DNA from: Thermoflavimicrobium daqui
GTDB lineage: Bacteria; Bacillota; Bacilli; Thermoactinomycetales; Thermoactinomycetaceae
Assembly (NCBI RefSeq): GCF_003313465.1
Contig: NZ_KZ845664.1
Location: 124,001-188,000, forward strand
Direction of reading: 5' to 3'
Length of the DNA stretch: 64,000 bases
This document shows, piece by piece, positions 28,049 through 37,254 of this stretch. The translations under genes and the position numbers were made by a program. Under the pieces are notes generated by a model that saw only the letters and a program-made list of their open reading frames with translations, searched no databases and was not told where the DNA came from. Every line of letters begins with the position of its first letter. Within the stretch, counting starts at the first letter, position 1.

Positions 28049-29287
28049 AACTATATTGATTTGTTTGCTGGAGCAGGAGGATTATCAGAGGGGTTTATCC
28101 GTGCAGGCTTTTTTCCAGTTGCACATGTAGAAATGGATGTATCTGCAACTCAAACATTATGTACAAGAGTAGCCTATCATTACCTTAAGAAAAAGAATCA
28201 GCTTGAGATTTACCAACAATATTTACAGGGAAAAATCAGTCAAGAACAATTCTATAGTACTATTCCTAATTCACTACTGCAAACGATAATTAATCAAGAG
28301 ATTTCAGATGAATCAATCGATTGCATTTTTGAAAAAATAGAAATGGTAATGAAATTAAAAGGAATTGATAGTATCGATTTGATCATCGGTGGACCACCTT
28401 GTCAGGCTTATTCATTAGTTGGAAGAGCTCGAGACCCGTATAGCAAAGAACATGATCCACGTAACTATTTATATAAACAGTATGTTAAATTTCTTAAGAA
28501 GTTTAAACCAAAGATTTTTGTATTTGAAAATGTGCCTGGAATTTTAAATGCTGGAAAAGGGAAGTTGTTTGAAGATATACAACAGTATTTGAATGAAGCT
28601 GGTTATGAGATAGAAGCAAAAATACTAGACTCATCAAAGTTCGGTGTTCTACAGCAAAGAAAGCGAGTTATCTTAATTGGATGGAAAAAAAAGCTAAGGC
28701 TTAGTTATCCCCAATTTCAAGAAATCGCACATCATTATTTAGTAAAAGATTTAATTAGAGATTTTCCAGAGATGAAACCAGGAGAACGGATTGATTATGG
28801 TAGTTATGTGAAAGAACCAAGTGAATATCTTAAAAAATATAAAATTCGAAGTGATAAGGACCCACTTATTCAGCATATAACACGACCACATAATGATAGA
28901 GACAGAGAAATATATTATTACGTAATTGATGTTTGGAATCGTGAGAAAAGGAGACTGAAATATACTGAACTACCAGAGCGTGTACAAACACATGGAAATA
29001 AAGAATCTTTTCTTGATCGATTTAAAGTAGTAGCTCAAGATTTACACTTCTCTCATACTGTAGTTGCCCATATAGCAAAAGATGGTCATTATTATATACA
29101 TCCGGATATTCAACAGCTAAGATCTATATCTGTACGGGAAGCTGCAAGATTACAGTCATTTCCAGATAATTATTATTTTGAAGGCTCTCGTACAGCTGTG
29201 TTTACTCAGATCGGGAATGCCGTACCACCTTTAATGGCAGAACAAATTGCTCAAGAAATTAAAAAAATGCTTATTGCTAGCTCTTAG
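28046..29287 (+). CDS. drmMII: DISARM C5-cytosine DNA methyltransferase DrmMII
   Basis: A 413-residue DNA (cytosine-5) methyltransferase. Motif I DLFAGAGGLSEGF, motif IV GGPPCQAYS with nucleophile Cys119, motif VI ENVPG, motif VIII QQRKRVILIG and motif X QIGNAVPPLMA are all present, so it looks active. In DISARM it marks self DNA. An insertion of about 70 residues lies between motifs I and IV. GTG start behind AAAGGAGG. Its recognition site cannot be read from sequence. It is the last gene of the operon, and no drmC follows: the next gene is ylxM with its own promoter. Confidence 0.88.
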   Translation: MNYIDLFAGAGGLSEGFIRAGFFPVAHVEMDVSATQTLCTRVAYHYLKKKNQLEIYQQYLQGKISQEQFYSTIPNSLLQTIINQEISDESIDCIFEKIEMVMKLKGIDSIDLIIGGPPCQAYSLVGRARDPYSKEHDPRNYLYKQYVKFLKKFKPKIFVFENVPGILNAGKGKLFEDIQQYLNEAGYEIEAKILDSSKFGVLQQRKRVILIGWKKKLRLSYPQFQEIAHHYLVKDLIRDFPEMKPGERIDYGSYVKEPSEYLKKYKIRSDKDPLIQHITRPHNDRDREIYYYVIDVWNREKRRLKYTELPERVQTHGNKESFLDRFKVVAQDLHFSHTVVAHIAKDGHYYIHPDIQQLRSISVREAARLQSFPDNYYFEGSRTAVFTQIGNAVPPLMAEQIAQEIKKMLIASS

Positions 29288-29370
29288 ATATCAGTAGTCG
29301 ATGTAAATGTAGTAAAATGAGGGAATCCTATTCTATCTCTCTCCATCTTATACTTGTTAACTAAAAAAGC

Positions 29371-29399
29371 TTGACACCTATCCGGTTTTTGCATATGAT
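29371..29399 (+). promoter_or_regulatory. Sigma-A promoter of the ylxM-ffh operon
   Basis: TTGACA (29371-29376), a 17-nt spacer and TATGAT (29394-29399). It is a near-consensus promoter that restores expression of ylxM-ffh downstream of the inserted island. Confidence 0.85.
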
Positions 29400-29449
29400 A
29401 GTTACCTGTAAAGGTTAAAGCCTTGACGGCATAAATCGAGGTGACTCCG

Positions 29450-29782
29450 ATGTTGGAGCGAACCACAGAGATGAACCTCCTATATGACTTCTATGGTGTG
29501 CTGCTTACAGAAAAACAGCGCAACCTCTTGGAGCTTTATTATCTCGAAGATTGGTCATTAGGAGAAATTGCGGAAGATCAAAAGATTTCTCGCCAAGCTG
29601 TGTTTGAAGCGATTAAGCGGGCACAAGCTACTTTAAATGATTTGGAAAATAAATTAGGTTTACTAAAAAAATATCATGAACGACAAAAAATTGCACAAGT
29701 GTTTCGAAATGAACTCGAGTTGTATCCCGAAGCGAAACGAGCAGTAGAGCCGCTGATTCATAAGTGGTTGGAAATAGATTAA
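29450..29782 (+). CDS. ylxM: YlxM, helix-turn-helix SRP-associated protein
   Basis: About 110 residues of the UPF0122 family, a sigma-region-4-like helix-turn-helix (LLELYYLEDWSLGEIAEDQ, then ISRQAVFEAIKRA). It is encoded next to ffh in Gram-positive bacteria and interacts with SRP. The start is ATG 29450 because GAGGTGACTCCG precedes it; a GTG at 29441 is part of that ribosome site. Confidence 0.92.
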   Translation: MLERTTEMNLLYDFYGVLLTEKQRNLLELYYLEDWSLGEIAEDQKISRQAVFEAIKRAQATLNDLENKLGLLKKYHERQKIAQVFRNELELYPEAKRAVEPLIHKWLEID

Positions 29783-29812
29783 AAAAGTGATGGACGGGGA
29801 AGGAGGGGCACG

Positions 29813-31165
29813 ATGGCATTTGAAGGGTTAGCTGAACGACTGCAAGCTGTCATGCAAAAGTTAAGAGGTAAAGGAAAAGTGACAGAGGCAGATGTAAAAG
29901 AAGCAATGCGTGAAGTACGCCTTGCCCTATTGGAAGCAGATGTAAACTTTAAAGTAGTAAAATCATTTGTGAATCGCGTCAAAGAGCGAGCCATTGGGCA
30001 AGAAGTTCTCCAAAGCTTAACACCTGGTCAACAAGTGATTAAAGTAGTCAATGAAGAACTCACTGAATTGATGGGTGGAGAACAAAGCAAACTTGCGAAA
30101 TCCAATCGCCCGCCTACCGTCATTATGATGGTCGGTTTGCAAGGTGCTGGTAAAACGACGACCACTGGAAAGCTCGCTCGTTTCTTAACCAAGCAAAATC
30201 ACCGGCCTTTATTAGTCGCTGGGGACGTATATCGTCCTGCGGCGATTCGACAGCTTCAAGTTTTGGGTGAGCAACTTGAGACGCCTGTGTTTTCATTAGG
30301 AGACAAGGAGGACCCTGTCAAGATTGCTGAACAGGGAATTGCTCATGCCAAAGAAAATAACCATGATTATGTGATTATCGATACAGCGGGTCGTCTGCAT
30401 ATCGATGAATCGATGATGGATGAATTAAAAGCGATTCGTGAAAAAGTATCTCCTGATGAAATCTTGCTCGTGGTTGACGCGATGACAGGACAAGATGCGG
30501 TGAACGTGGCAGAAAGCTTTAATAATGAAATGGGGCTTACCGGGGTTGTCCTAACCAAGTTGGATGGTGATACCCGTGGCGGTGCAGCTCTTTCGGTTAA
30601 AGCAGTAACGGATTGCCCGATTAAGTTTGTCGGTATGGGTGAAAAGACAGATGCCCTTGAACCGTTCTTCCCAGATCGGATGGCTTCTCGAATTCTCGGC
30701 ATGGGTGATGTTCTTACCTTAATTGAAAAAGCACAACAAGCCGTTGATGCCGAAAAAGCCAAAGATCTCGAACGGAAGATGCGGACCCAAACTTTTACCC
30801 TCGAAGACTTTCTAGATCAACTACAGCAAGTACGAAAAATGGGTCCGCTTGAAGATATGTTAACGATGCTACCAGGAGCAGGTCAGTTAAAAGGCTTAAA
30901 AAACTTTAAGGTAGATGAGAAACAGATCGGAAGAGTAGAAGCGATTATTCAATCGATGACCCAACAGGAAAAACTACATCCAGAAATCATTAATGCAAGC
31001 CGTCGTAAGCGAATTGCAAATGGTAGTGGGACGACAGTCCAAGATGTTAATCGACTGCTTAAGCAATTTGAAGATATGAAGAAAATGATGAAACAATTTT
31101 CTTCAATGACTCAAAAAGCGAAAAAGAAAAAACGGGGCGGTTTCCGCTTTCCGTTTATGTCTTAG
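29813..31165 (+). CDS. ffh: Signal recognition particle protein Ffh
   Basis: The 450-residue SRP54 GTPase, which binds signal peptides and SRP RNA for co-translational targeting. An N domain is followed by a G domain with P-loop GLQGAGKTTT, DTAGR and TKLDGDTRGG, then a methionine-rich M domain (from about 300, ending KKKRGGFRFPFMS). Start ATG follows AAGGAGGGG. It is the second gene of the ylxM operon. Its partner FtsY is encoded 13 kb upstream, on the far side of the island. Confidence 0.97.
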   Translation: MAFEGLAERLQAVMQKLRGKGKVTEADVKEAMREVRLALLEADVNFKVVKSFVNRVKERAIGQEVLQSLTPGQQVIKVVNEELTELMGGEQSKLAKSNRPPTVIMMVGLQGAGKTTTTGKLARFLTKQNHRPLLVAGDVYRPAAIRQLQVLGEQLETPVFSLGDKEDPVKIAEQGIAHAKENNHDYVIIDTAGRLHIDESMMDELKAIREKVSPDEILLVVDAMTGQDAVNVAESFNNEMGLTGVVLTKLDGDTRGGAALSVKAVTDCPIKFVGMGEKTDALEPFFPDRMASRILGMGDVLTLIEKAQQAVDAEKAKDLERKMRTQTFTLEDFLDQLQQVRKMGPLEDMLTMLPGAGQLKGLKNFKVDEKQIGRVEAIIQSMTQQEKLHPEIINASRRKRIANGSGTTVQDVNRLLKQFEDMKKMMKQFSSMTQKAKKKKRGGFRFPFMS

Positions 31166-31194
31166 TGGGATTCTGTGTAGGGAGGTGAAAAAGT

Positions 31195-31455
31195 ATGGCA
31201 GTAAAAATCCGTCTCAAACGTATGGGTGCAAAAAAAGCTCCATTCTATCGTTTGGTAGTTGCTGACTCACGTTCTCCACGTGACGGACGCTTCATCGAAG
31301 AGATTGGTTACTACAATCCACTCACGGAACCAGCCGTTGTGAAAATCGATGAAGAAAAAGCACGTGAATGGTTGGCCCGTGGTGCACAACCTTCTGATAC
31401 GGTTCGTGGCTTACTACGTAACCAAGGTATCTTAGACAAAACTGATAAAAAATAA
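31195..31455 (+). CDS. rpsP: 30S ribosomal protein S16
   Basis: 86 residues with the S16 signature [19 protein letters not shown] and [20 protein letters not shown]. It binds 16S rRNA in the small subunit body. ATG with GGGAGGTG upstream, co-transcribed with ffh. Confidence 0.97.
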   Translation: MAVKIRLKRMGAKKAPFYRLVVADSRSPRDGRFIEEIGYYNPLTEPAVVKIDEEKAREWLARGAQPSDTVRGLLRNQGILDKTDKK

Positions 31456-31487
31456 GTGCTGCTTCATTAATAAGCGGAGGTTCACAC

Positions 31488-31742
31488 ATGAAAGAACTGG
31501 TTGAATACATGGCTCGTTCATTGGTAGATGAACCAGATCATGTCCAGGTAACGGAAAAAGTGAAAGATGATCTGGTTCAATTCCAACTGTCTGTCGCACC
31601 GAAAGATATCGGAAAAGTGATTGGAGTCAAAGGTCAAGTGATTCATTCGATTCGTCATGTCGTACAAGCGGGATACCTCAAAGATCATAAAAAGGTTCAG
31701 ATTGATGTTGTAAAGGGAGGAAACAATCTTGCAACACGGTGA
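31488..31742 (+). CDS. khpA: KH-domain RNA-binding protein KhpA
   Basis: An 84-residue single KH-domain protein (YlqC type). The KH signature is DIGKVIGVKGQVIHSIR. KhpA pairs with KhpB/Jag and affects cell division and elongation in Gram-positive bacteria. ATG behind GCGGAGG, and the end overlaps rimM by 14 nt. Confidence 0.93.
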   Translation: MKELVEYMARSLVDEPDHVQVTEKVKDDLVQFQLSVAPKDIGKVIGVKGQVIHSIRHVVQAGYLKDHKKVQIDVVKGGNNLATR

Positions 31743-32259
31743 ATACTTACATGTTGGACGTTTAGTCTCTACACATGGGATCCGTGGAGAAGTTCGTGTC
31801 CTTCCAGATACGGATTTTCCTGAAGAGCGTTTTGCTCCAGGAAATGAGCTCTTTTTATTGCATCCTAGTTTATCGGAGCCGCTTATACTGAGGATAGAGA
31901 AGAGCCGACCACATAAAAACGTGTGGTTAGTAAAGTTCACTCAGTGGAGCGATATCAATGAGGTAGAACCGTTTAAAGATGGGAAGCTTGTTGTTTCCAA
32001 AGAGGATATCGTACCTGTACAAGAAGATGAAGGAGAGTTTTACTTTCATCAAATCGTCGGCTGTGATGTGATCACAACTGAAGGTCGTCATCTGGGGAAG
32101 GTACAGGAGATATTGCAATTGCCTGCGAATGATGTTTGGGTTGTACGACCTGATCCAAAAGGCAAAGATCTGCTTCTTCCGTATATTGATGAGGTTGTTA
32201 AACAAGTTGACACGAAGAAAAAACAAATCATCATCAAGTGGATGGAAGGACTGGAATAA
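31729..32259 (+). CDS. rimM: Ribosome maturation factor RimM
   Basis: 176 residues with an N-terminal RimM barrel ([16 protein letters not shown]) and a PRC-barrel domain ([12 protein letters not shown] then LPANDVWVV). It binds S19 during 30S assembly. The start is TTG, placed 6 nt after GGGAGG and inside the end of khpA, so the two are translationally coupled. Confidence 0.95.
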   Translation: MQHGEYLHVGRLVSTHGIRGEVRVLPDTDFPEERFAPGNELFLLHPSLSEPLILRIEKSRPHKNVWLVKFTQWSDINEVEPFKDGKLVVSKEDIVPVQEDEGEFYFHQIVGCDVITTEGRHLGKVQEILQLPANDVWVVRPDPKGKDLLLPYIDEVVKQVDTKKKQIIIKWMEGLE

Positions 32260-32261
32260 TA

Positions 32262-33017
32262 TTGGCACAGTTGAATTTTGATATACTAACCCTTTTTCCC
32301 GAAATGTTTCAAGGCTTCTTAAATAGTAGTATTATTAAGCGGGCACATGAAAAAGGGATTATCGAGACCAATTTGATCAACTTTCGCGAATTCGCCAACA
32401 ATAAGCATCAGACAGTAGATGATGCTCCATATGGTGGTGGCGGTGGAATGGTTTTAAAACCAGAACCATTGTTTGAAGCAGTTGATCACTTACTTCAAAA
32501 TGTGTCAGAGCGTCCTCCTATCATATTGATGTCACCACAAGGTGAACCGTTCACACAACGTAAAGCGGAAGAATTAGCACGCCATTCTCACTTAATCGTG
32601 TTATGTGGCCATTATGAAGGTTATGATGAACGGGTACGTCAATATTTAGTTACGGAAGAAATCTCGATTGGAGACTATGTATTAACGGGTGGAGAGCTAC
32701 CAGCTATGGTGCTCATCGATAGTATAGCTCGGTTAATACCAGGTGTACTAGGTAATGAAACATCAGCGGTATCTGACTCCTTTTCCACAGGACTTTTAGA
32801 GTATCCCCAGTATACTCGACCTGTAGAATATCGTGGATATCGTGTCCCAGATGTGTTATTATCTGGTCATCACAAAAACATCGAAAAATGGCGGAGACAA
32901 GAATCGCTCAGACGTACATGGATGAGAAGACCTGACTTGCTCCAGTCCGTTGATCTAACTCCAGAAGACATCACTTTTCTAAAACGTCTAAAAAGCGAAG
33001 CAGATAAAGATCAGTAA
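32262..33017 (+). CDS. trmD: tRNA (guanine-N1)-methyltransferase TrmD
   Basis: About 251 residues. It makes m1G37 in tRNAs with G36G37. The SPOUT knot motifs are [26 protein letters not shown] and the [14 protein letters not shown] end region. No ATG lies at the expected place. I choose TTG 32262, 6 nt after a GGA and only 2 nt after the rimM stop. TTG 32271 would give a better match to known N-termini ([12 protein letters not shown]) but lies farther from any ribosome site. Confidence 0.92.
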   Translation: MAQLNFDILTLFPEMFQGFLNSSIIKRAHEKGIIETNLINFREFANNKHQTVDDAPYGGGGGMVLKPEPLFEAVDHLLQNVSERPPIILMSPQGEPFTQRKAEELARHSHLIVLCGHYEGYDERVRQYLVTEEISIGDYVLTGGELPAMVLIDSIARLIPGVLGNETSAVSDSFSTGLLEYPQYTRPVEYRGYRVPDVLLSGHHKNIEKWRRQESLRRTWMRRPDLLQSVDLTPEDITFLKRLKSEADKDQ

Positions 33018-33047
33018 TTGTAATTTGACTAAAGCGTGTGATAAAAT
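33018..33047 (+). promoter_or_regulatory. Putative extended -10 promoter of rplS
   Basis: A TTGTAA-like -35 and the extended -10 TGATAAAAT, about 18 nt apart, lie between trmD and rplS. This is consistent with an extra promoter for L19. Confidence 0.35.
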
Positions 33048-33121
33048 ATCTCCGTTTGAAGTGCATGGTATAAATAGATGAAAGTCACATATACATTAGG
33101 CTTGGAAGGAGGTCAAGATCT

Positions 33122-33472
33122 ATGCATCCAATTTTGCGTGAAGTAACTCAAGGACAACTTCGTAATGATATTCCACAATTCCGTGCTGGAGATACCCTTC
33201 GTGTACACGTAAAAGTACGTGAGGGTCAACGTGAACGGATTCAGGTTTTCGAAGGTGATGTCATCCAACGTCGTGGAGGTGGCATTTCTGAGACCTTTAC
33301 AGTACGTAAGATTTCTTATGGTGTAGGTGTTGAACGTACATTCCCATTGCATTCTCCAATTATCAGTAAGATCGAAGTAATGCGTCGTGGTAAAGTACGT
33401 CGTGCGAAACTATACTATCTACGTAAGCTTCGTGGTAAAGCTGCTCGTATTAAAGAAATGCACCGTCGATAA
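33122..33472 (+). CDS. rplS: 50S ribosomal protein L19
   Basis: 116 residues with the L19 signature [16 protein letters not shown] and [21 protein letters not shown]19 lies at the 30S/50S interface. ATG follows AAGGAGGTCAAG, and a stem-loop follows the gene. Confidence 0.97.
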   Translation: MHPILREVTQGQLRNDIPQFRAGDTLRVHVKVREGQRERIQVFEGDVIQRRGGGISETFTVRKISYGVGVERTFPLHSPIISKIEVMRRGKVRRAKLYYLRKLRGKAARIKEMHRR

Positions 33473-33483
33473 TCTTTGGAGGG

Positions 33484-33518
33484 AGGGCTTGAACCTGATT
33501 CAAGCCCATTCCTATTTT
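33484..33518 (+). terminator. Probable terminator after rplS
   Basis: A perfect 9-bp stem GGGCTTGAA paired with TTCAAGCCC and a 5-nt loop. The following U-run is interrupted, so termination may be partial. Confidence 0.5.
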
Positions 33519-33640
33519 ATCTCAGAAGTGGCAATGCTGATACGGGAGGTGTAAACTTGTTGCGAATCATATAACAATCCTATTCATCGATCGATATTTT
33601 TTTCGTGGGCAACTATGTTTTCGCAATAAGTGAAGTCTAC

Positions 33641-34213
33641 ATGAGTCAACAGTTTACTCCTCGATCGGAACATTTAAGTCGCAAAAAAAAATTGCAACGA
33701 GATAGTAATAAATTTCGTCCGAAAGACTGGCTTCAAGCGATAGGGATTGCCATATTGCTCTCGATTATTGTGCGATTCGTCGTGTTTGAGCCGTCAGTTG
33801 TGCTAGGCCCTTCGATGGAGAAGACGATGGTAACTGGTGATTTAGTAATGGTTAATAAGTTAATATATAAGATTCGTGACCCAAAACATGGTGAAATTAT
33901 TGTATTTCATACTGACAAGCAAAAGGATTTTATCAAAAGGGTGATTGCTTTGCCAGGAGAAACCGTTGAAGCCAAAAATAATACGGTTCTTGTGAATGGT
34001 AAAGCGATAGACGAGCCTTATTTAAAAAATACGCAGACACTAGACTTTACACCTGTGACAGTGCCACCTAAGCATGTGTTTGTCTTAGGAGATAATCGAA
34101 CGAATAGTACAGATAGTAGAAACAAAGATGTAGGACCTGTTTCTATTGATAAAATTGTTGGTCGAGCTGATTTTATTTATTGGCCAATTAGTCATCTACA
34201 ATGGATATGGTAG
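33641..34213 (+). CDS. lepB: Type I signal peptidase (first of two)
   Basis: About 190 residues. One N-terminal membrane helix (AIGIAILLSIIVRFVVF) precedes the catalytic Ser in VLGPSMEKTM and the Lys in DFIKRVIALPGE, then GDNRTNSTDSRNKDVGPV, all typical of Bacillus Sip enzymes. It cleaves signal peptides such as those of the chitinase and lipase here. I prefer ATG 33641 over the annotated upstream GTG at 33605, which has no ribosome site. The evidence is weak because AGTGAAG is the only candidate site. Confidence 0.9.
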   Translation: MSQQFTPRSEHLSRKKKLQRDSNKFRPKDWLQAIGIAILLSIIVRFVVFEPSVVLGPSMEKTMVTGDLVMVNKLIYKIRDPKHGEIIVFHTDKQKDFIKRVIALPGETVEAKNNTVLVNGKAIDEPYLKNTQTLDFTPVTVPPKHVFVLGDNRTNSTDSRNKDVGPVSIDKIVGRADFIYWPISHLQWIW

Positions 34214-34256
34214 AAAAACTTGATGATCAAATATTTGATGATCAAGTTTTTTTTTA
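34214..34256 (+). terminator. Rho-independent terminator
   Basis: A 16-bp near-perfect palindrome, AACTTGATGATCAAAT with its complement, followed by eight T, between the two signal peptidase genes. They are therefore separate transcription units. Confidence 0.85.
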
Positions 34257-34390
34257 TTGTTTTTGCCAATGTATCTTGATATACTATTTTAAGTATTTAT
34301 TTGAATTTTTTTCCTTTACTAAGGCTCTTTAAGTTCGGAATTTTCGTTCATATATTGAGGATTTGGGAAAGGAGTCAACTTACGGCTTTT

Positions 34391-34933
34391 ATGAATCAAA
34401 CAGCAGTAAAAAATAGTAAAGTGGTCTTACATGGTTTCTTAGATTATTTAGAGTGGATCTGGTATACTGGAATCGCCATCATATTGGCACTCTTAGTTCG
34501 AACTTTTTTATTTCAGCCTGTACCTCTGTCGGGACCCTCGATGCTTCCTACATTTCATCAAGGTGATTGGGTTGTGATCAATAAGTGGGTTTATACTTTT
34601 CGTCCACCGAAACGTGGAGAGGTGGTTATTTTTTATGGACCTAATCAGCGTATTTATATTAAGCGAGTAGTGGCCGTCGGTGGTGATACCATCGAAGCAG
34701 ATCAAGGAAACGTCTATGTGAACCGACATCGTATCAATGAAAGCTATCTCACGTCTACATATACCTCTTATTTTTTTAAACGAAAAGTTCCTTGGGGAAA
34801 GCTATTTGTAATGGGAGATAATCGCTTAAATAGTATGGATAGTCGAGACTTTGGTCCGATTTCCGTCAATCAGGTCATCGGTCGAGCCGACTTGGTGATA
34901 TGGCCCGTAAGAGACATCAAATGGATTAACTAA
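34391..34933 (+). CDS. lepB: Type I signal peptidase (second of two)
   Basis: About 180 residues. A membrane helix (GIAIILALLVRTFLF) is followed by catalytic Ser in LSGPSMLPTF, Lys in IYIKRVVAVGGD, and GDNRLNSMDSRDFGPI. It is divergent from the first copy. ATG 34391 is chosen because the upstream extension has no support, although GGAG lies 16 nt away, which is far. Having two tandem enzymes implies high or specialised secretion. Confidence 0.88.
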   Translation: MNQTAVKNSKVVLHGFLDYLEWIWYTGIAIILALLVRTFLFQPVPLSGPSMLPTFHQGDWVVINKWVYTFRPPKRGEVVIFYGPNQRIYIKRVVAVGGDTIEADQGNVYVNRHRINESYLTSTYTSYFFKRKVPWGKLFVMGDNRLNSMDSRDFGPISVNQVIGRADLVIWPVRDIKWIN

Positions 34934-34946
34934 GTAGGTGACAACA

Positions 34947-35861
34947 GTGAGTATTCAATGGTTTCCAGGACATATGGCAAAGGCTCGTAGGCAAGTCAAT
35001 GAAAAACTAAAGTTGGTCGATATTGTCTTTGAGCTTTTAGATGCACGACTTCCATTATCAAGTCGCAATCCGATGATGGATGAATTAGTCAAAAATAAAC
35101 CGCGCCTCATTCTTTTAACCAAATGTGATTTAGCTGATGAGCGGGTTAATAAAGAGTGGGTTTCTTATTTTCAAGAAAATCAAATCGGTGTTTTACCTAT
35201 TGATGCCCAAACAGGAAAAGGGGTTGGGCAAATACCACGCGTGTGTGAAAAAGTTCTCCAAGATCTTTTTGCCAAACGAGCAGAAAAAGGCATCAAACTC
35301 AAGCGAATTCGGGCGATGGTGTTGGGTATTCCAAATGTTGGAAAATCATCACTGATTAATCGATTAGCCAAAAGGAATGCTGCCAAAACCGGAGATCGCC
35401 CGGGCATTACGAAAGCACAGCAATGGATTCGGGTTGGAAATACCTTAGAGCTTTTAGATACACCAGGTATTTTGTGGCCGAAATTTGATGATCCCAAGGT
35501 AGGACTTCGCCTAGCAGTCAGTGGTGCGATCAAAGAAGAAATTTTGCCCCTCGATGAAGTGGCTCTATATGCACTTGAGTATTTATCTCGGCATTACCCC
35601 CAATTATTACAAGAACGGTATAAACTGAAAGACTTAGGCCTACCACCGATTGAGATTTTAAATGAGATTGGAAAAAAACGAGGTTGTTTGCAAAGAGGCG
35701 GCGAAATTGATTATGATAAGGCAATTGAAATTGTTTTGAATGACTTGCGTTCAGGCAGAATGGGGCGTATATCGTTTGAGCGACCCATAGACTGGGAGGA
35801 GACAGAAGAAGAGCATGTTCAAAACAAAGACGATTCATCAAGTGAAGACATGGTTAAGTGA
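34947..35861 (+). CDS. rbgA: Ribosome biogenesis GTPase RbgA (YlqF)
   Basis: About 304 residues. A circularly permuted GTPase needed for late 50S assembly. The motif order is G4 (LLTKCDL), G5, G1 ([12 protein letters not shown]), G2/G3 ([10 protein letters not shown]), which shows the permutation. The N-terminus [16 protein letters not shown] matches known RbgA. I choose GTG 34947 behind TAGGTGA; the GTG at 34938 overlaps that site. It overlaps rnhB by 47 nt. Confidence 0.95.
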   Translation: MSIQWFPGHMAKARRQVNEKLKLVDIVFELLDARLPLSSRNPMMDELVKNKPRLILLTKCDLADERVNKEWVSYFQENQIGVLPIDAQTGKGVGQIPRVCEKVLQDLFAKRAEKGIKLKRIRAMVLGIPNVGKSSLINRLAKRNAAKTGDRPGITKAQQWIRVGNTLELLDTPGILWPKFDDPKVGLRLAVSGAIKEEILPLDEVALYALEYLSRHYPQLLQERYKLKDLGLPPIEILNEIGKKRGCLQRGGEIDYDKAIEIVLNDLRSGRMGRISFERPIDWEETEEEHVQNKDDSSSEDMVK

Positions 35862-36624
35862 ACAAACTCAAGTGACACAGGAGATTCTGGATGCACTGTT
35901 ATCTGATTCACGAGTGGGAGTACGCAAACTAGCAGAATCTTATATTCGGGAGCAAAAACGGCGAGAGAAGGAGCTAGCCCGACTTGAGCTTATGTGGAAG
36001 TACGAGCAAGTAGGCTGGCAGAAAGGTTATCAAGTGATCGCTGGGATTGATGAAGCGGGTAGAGGGCCACTTGCAGGACCTGTTGTCGCTGCTGCGGTGG
36101 TGCTACCCGAGGATTTTGATGTAACTGGTTTAAATGATTCAAAGCAACTAACCCGATCCGAACGTGATGAACTAAAGGTACGAATTGAGGAGCAAGCCAT
36201 TTCTATTGGTGTAGGGATGGTCGATGTAGAATATATTGATCGTTATAATATATTACAAGCTACATATCATGCGATGCGACTAGCAATTAGTAAATTATCA
36301 ATTCAACCAGACTATCTACTCGTAGACGCTGTTCGTATCCCCAAAATCCATTTGCCACAAGAGGGAATTATCAAAGGTGATCAGCTCAGTCATTCCATTG
36401 CTGCGGCTTCGATTATTGCCAAAACTGCCAGGGATGAGTGGATGTTGCAAGCAGCACAAAAGTATCCATACTATGGTTTTGAAAAGCATATGGGTTATGG
36501 TACTCCTGAGCATTTAGCTGCTTTGATGAAATGGGGAGTCTCACCGATTCATCGTCGAAGTTTTGCACCGATCAAAGAATTGCTGGAAAAAGAGAGAGAA
36601 CAAACTCGACAAGTTGGCTCTTAA
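35815..36624 (+). CDS. rnhB: Ribonuclease HII
   Basis: 269 residues. It nicks RNA in RNA-DNA hybrids, including single ribonucleotides. The core motif is [23 protein letters not shown] with catalytic Asp and Glu. It also has [17 protein letters not shown] and [13 protein letters not shown]. The 70-residue N-terminal extension is usual for Bacilli. The start lies inside the end of rbgA, giving an unusually long 47-nt overlap, with GAAGAAGAG as the ribosome site. Confidence 0.96.
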   Translation: MFKTKTIHQVKTWLSEQTQVTQEILDALLSDSRVGVRKLAESYIREQKRREKELARLELMWKYEQVGWQKGYQVIAGIDEAGRGPLAGPVVAAAVVLPEDFDVTGLNDSKQLTRSERDELKVRIEEQAISIGVGMVDVEYIDRYNILQATYHAMRLAISKLSIQPDYLLVDAVRIPKIHLPQEGIIKGDQLSHSIAAASIIAKTARDEWMLQAAQKYPYYGFEKHMGYGTPEHLAALMKWGVSPIHRRSFAPIKELLEKEREQTRQVGS

Positions 36625-36648
36625 CTGATATGGGAAAGGAGCGTTCCT

Positions 36649-37014
36649 TTGAAAAGAGATCGACGCCGCGAAATTGGTCAAGTGGGTGAGCAAGCTGCTG
36701 CTGATTTTTTAAGCAAGCAGGGCTTTCAAGTTATCACTCGAAACTGGTCTACACGCCTCGGAGAACTTGATATCATCGCAAGAGACGGGGAAGCCCTCGT
36801 GGTGGTAGAAGTTCGAACAACGACTAGTCAACGCTTTGGCTTCGGATATGAGTCCATCGATATGCGCAAACAGCAAAAAGTGCGTCGATTGGCGCTCCAA
36901 TATATACATCAGCAGCGGATCACCCACATACCTCTTCGATTTGATGTAGTTTCTGTACTACTCGATCAAGAACGAATTCCAAAGCAGATCGATCATTTGA
37001 AAGGAGCTTTTTAG
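36649..37014 (+). CDS. yraN: YraN family protein (UPF0102, nuclease-like)
   Basis: 121 residues with the predicted PD-(D/E)xK-like fold. GELDIIARDGEALVVVEVRT contains the Asp and Glu of the motif, and QKVRRLALQYI follows. TTG start 6 nt after AAAGGAG. In many genomes yraN is followed by comM. Here a 17 kb CRISPR-containing region separates them. Confidence 0.93.
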   Translation: MKRDRRREIGQVGEQAAADFLSKQGFQVITRNWSTRLGELDIIARDGEALVVVEVRTTTSQRFGFGYESIDMRKQQKVRRLALQYIHQQRITHIPLRFDVVSVLLDQERIPKQIDHLKGAF

Positions 37015-37039
37015 TTTTTTTATTGAATGGTAATAGAGA

Positions 37040-37254
37040 AGATAGACCCATTTTCCATATATTTCATCCGTTTGCCGTAAACCTCTTTTTGAGGGTATAT
37101 ACCTTAGTTCCTTATATATCAAGGGATTTGATATTTAAATTGACTTTTCAGAAAACAATACTGGAGGTTTACGGCAAAATAGGGTACTTTACAATGTAGC
37201 AGATATATGATTAGACTAGATCATATAAGGGTTTTGCCCCGTGTGAAAAATGGG
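37040..37254 (+). promoter_or_regulatory. Leader of type I-B CRISPR array 1
   Basis: About 200 bp shared with the leader at 46180. It contains a perfect 15-bp inverted repeat: TTTGCCGTAAACCTC (37071-37085) and its complement (37164-37178), 78 bp apart. It ends GAAAAATGGG immediately before the first repeat. Confidence 0.8.
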
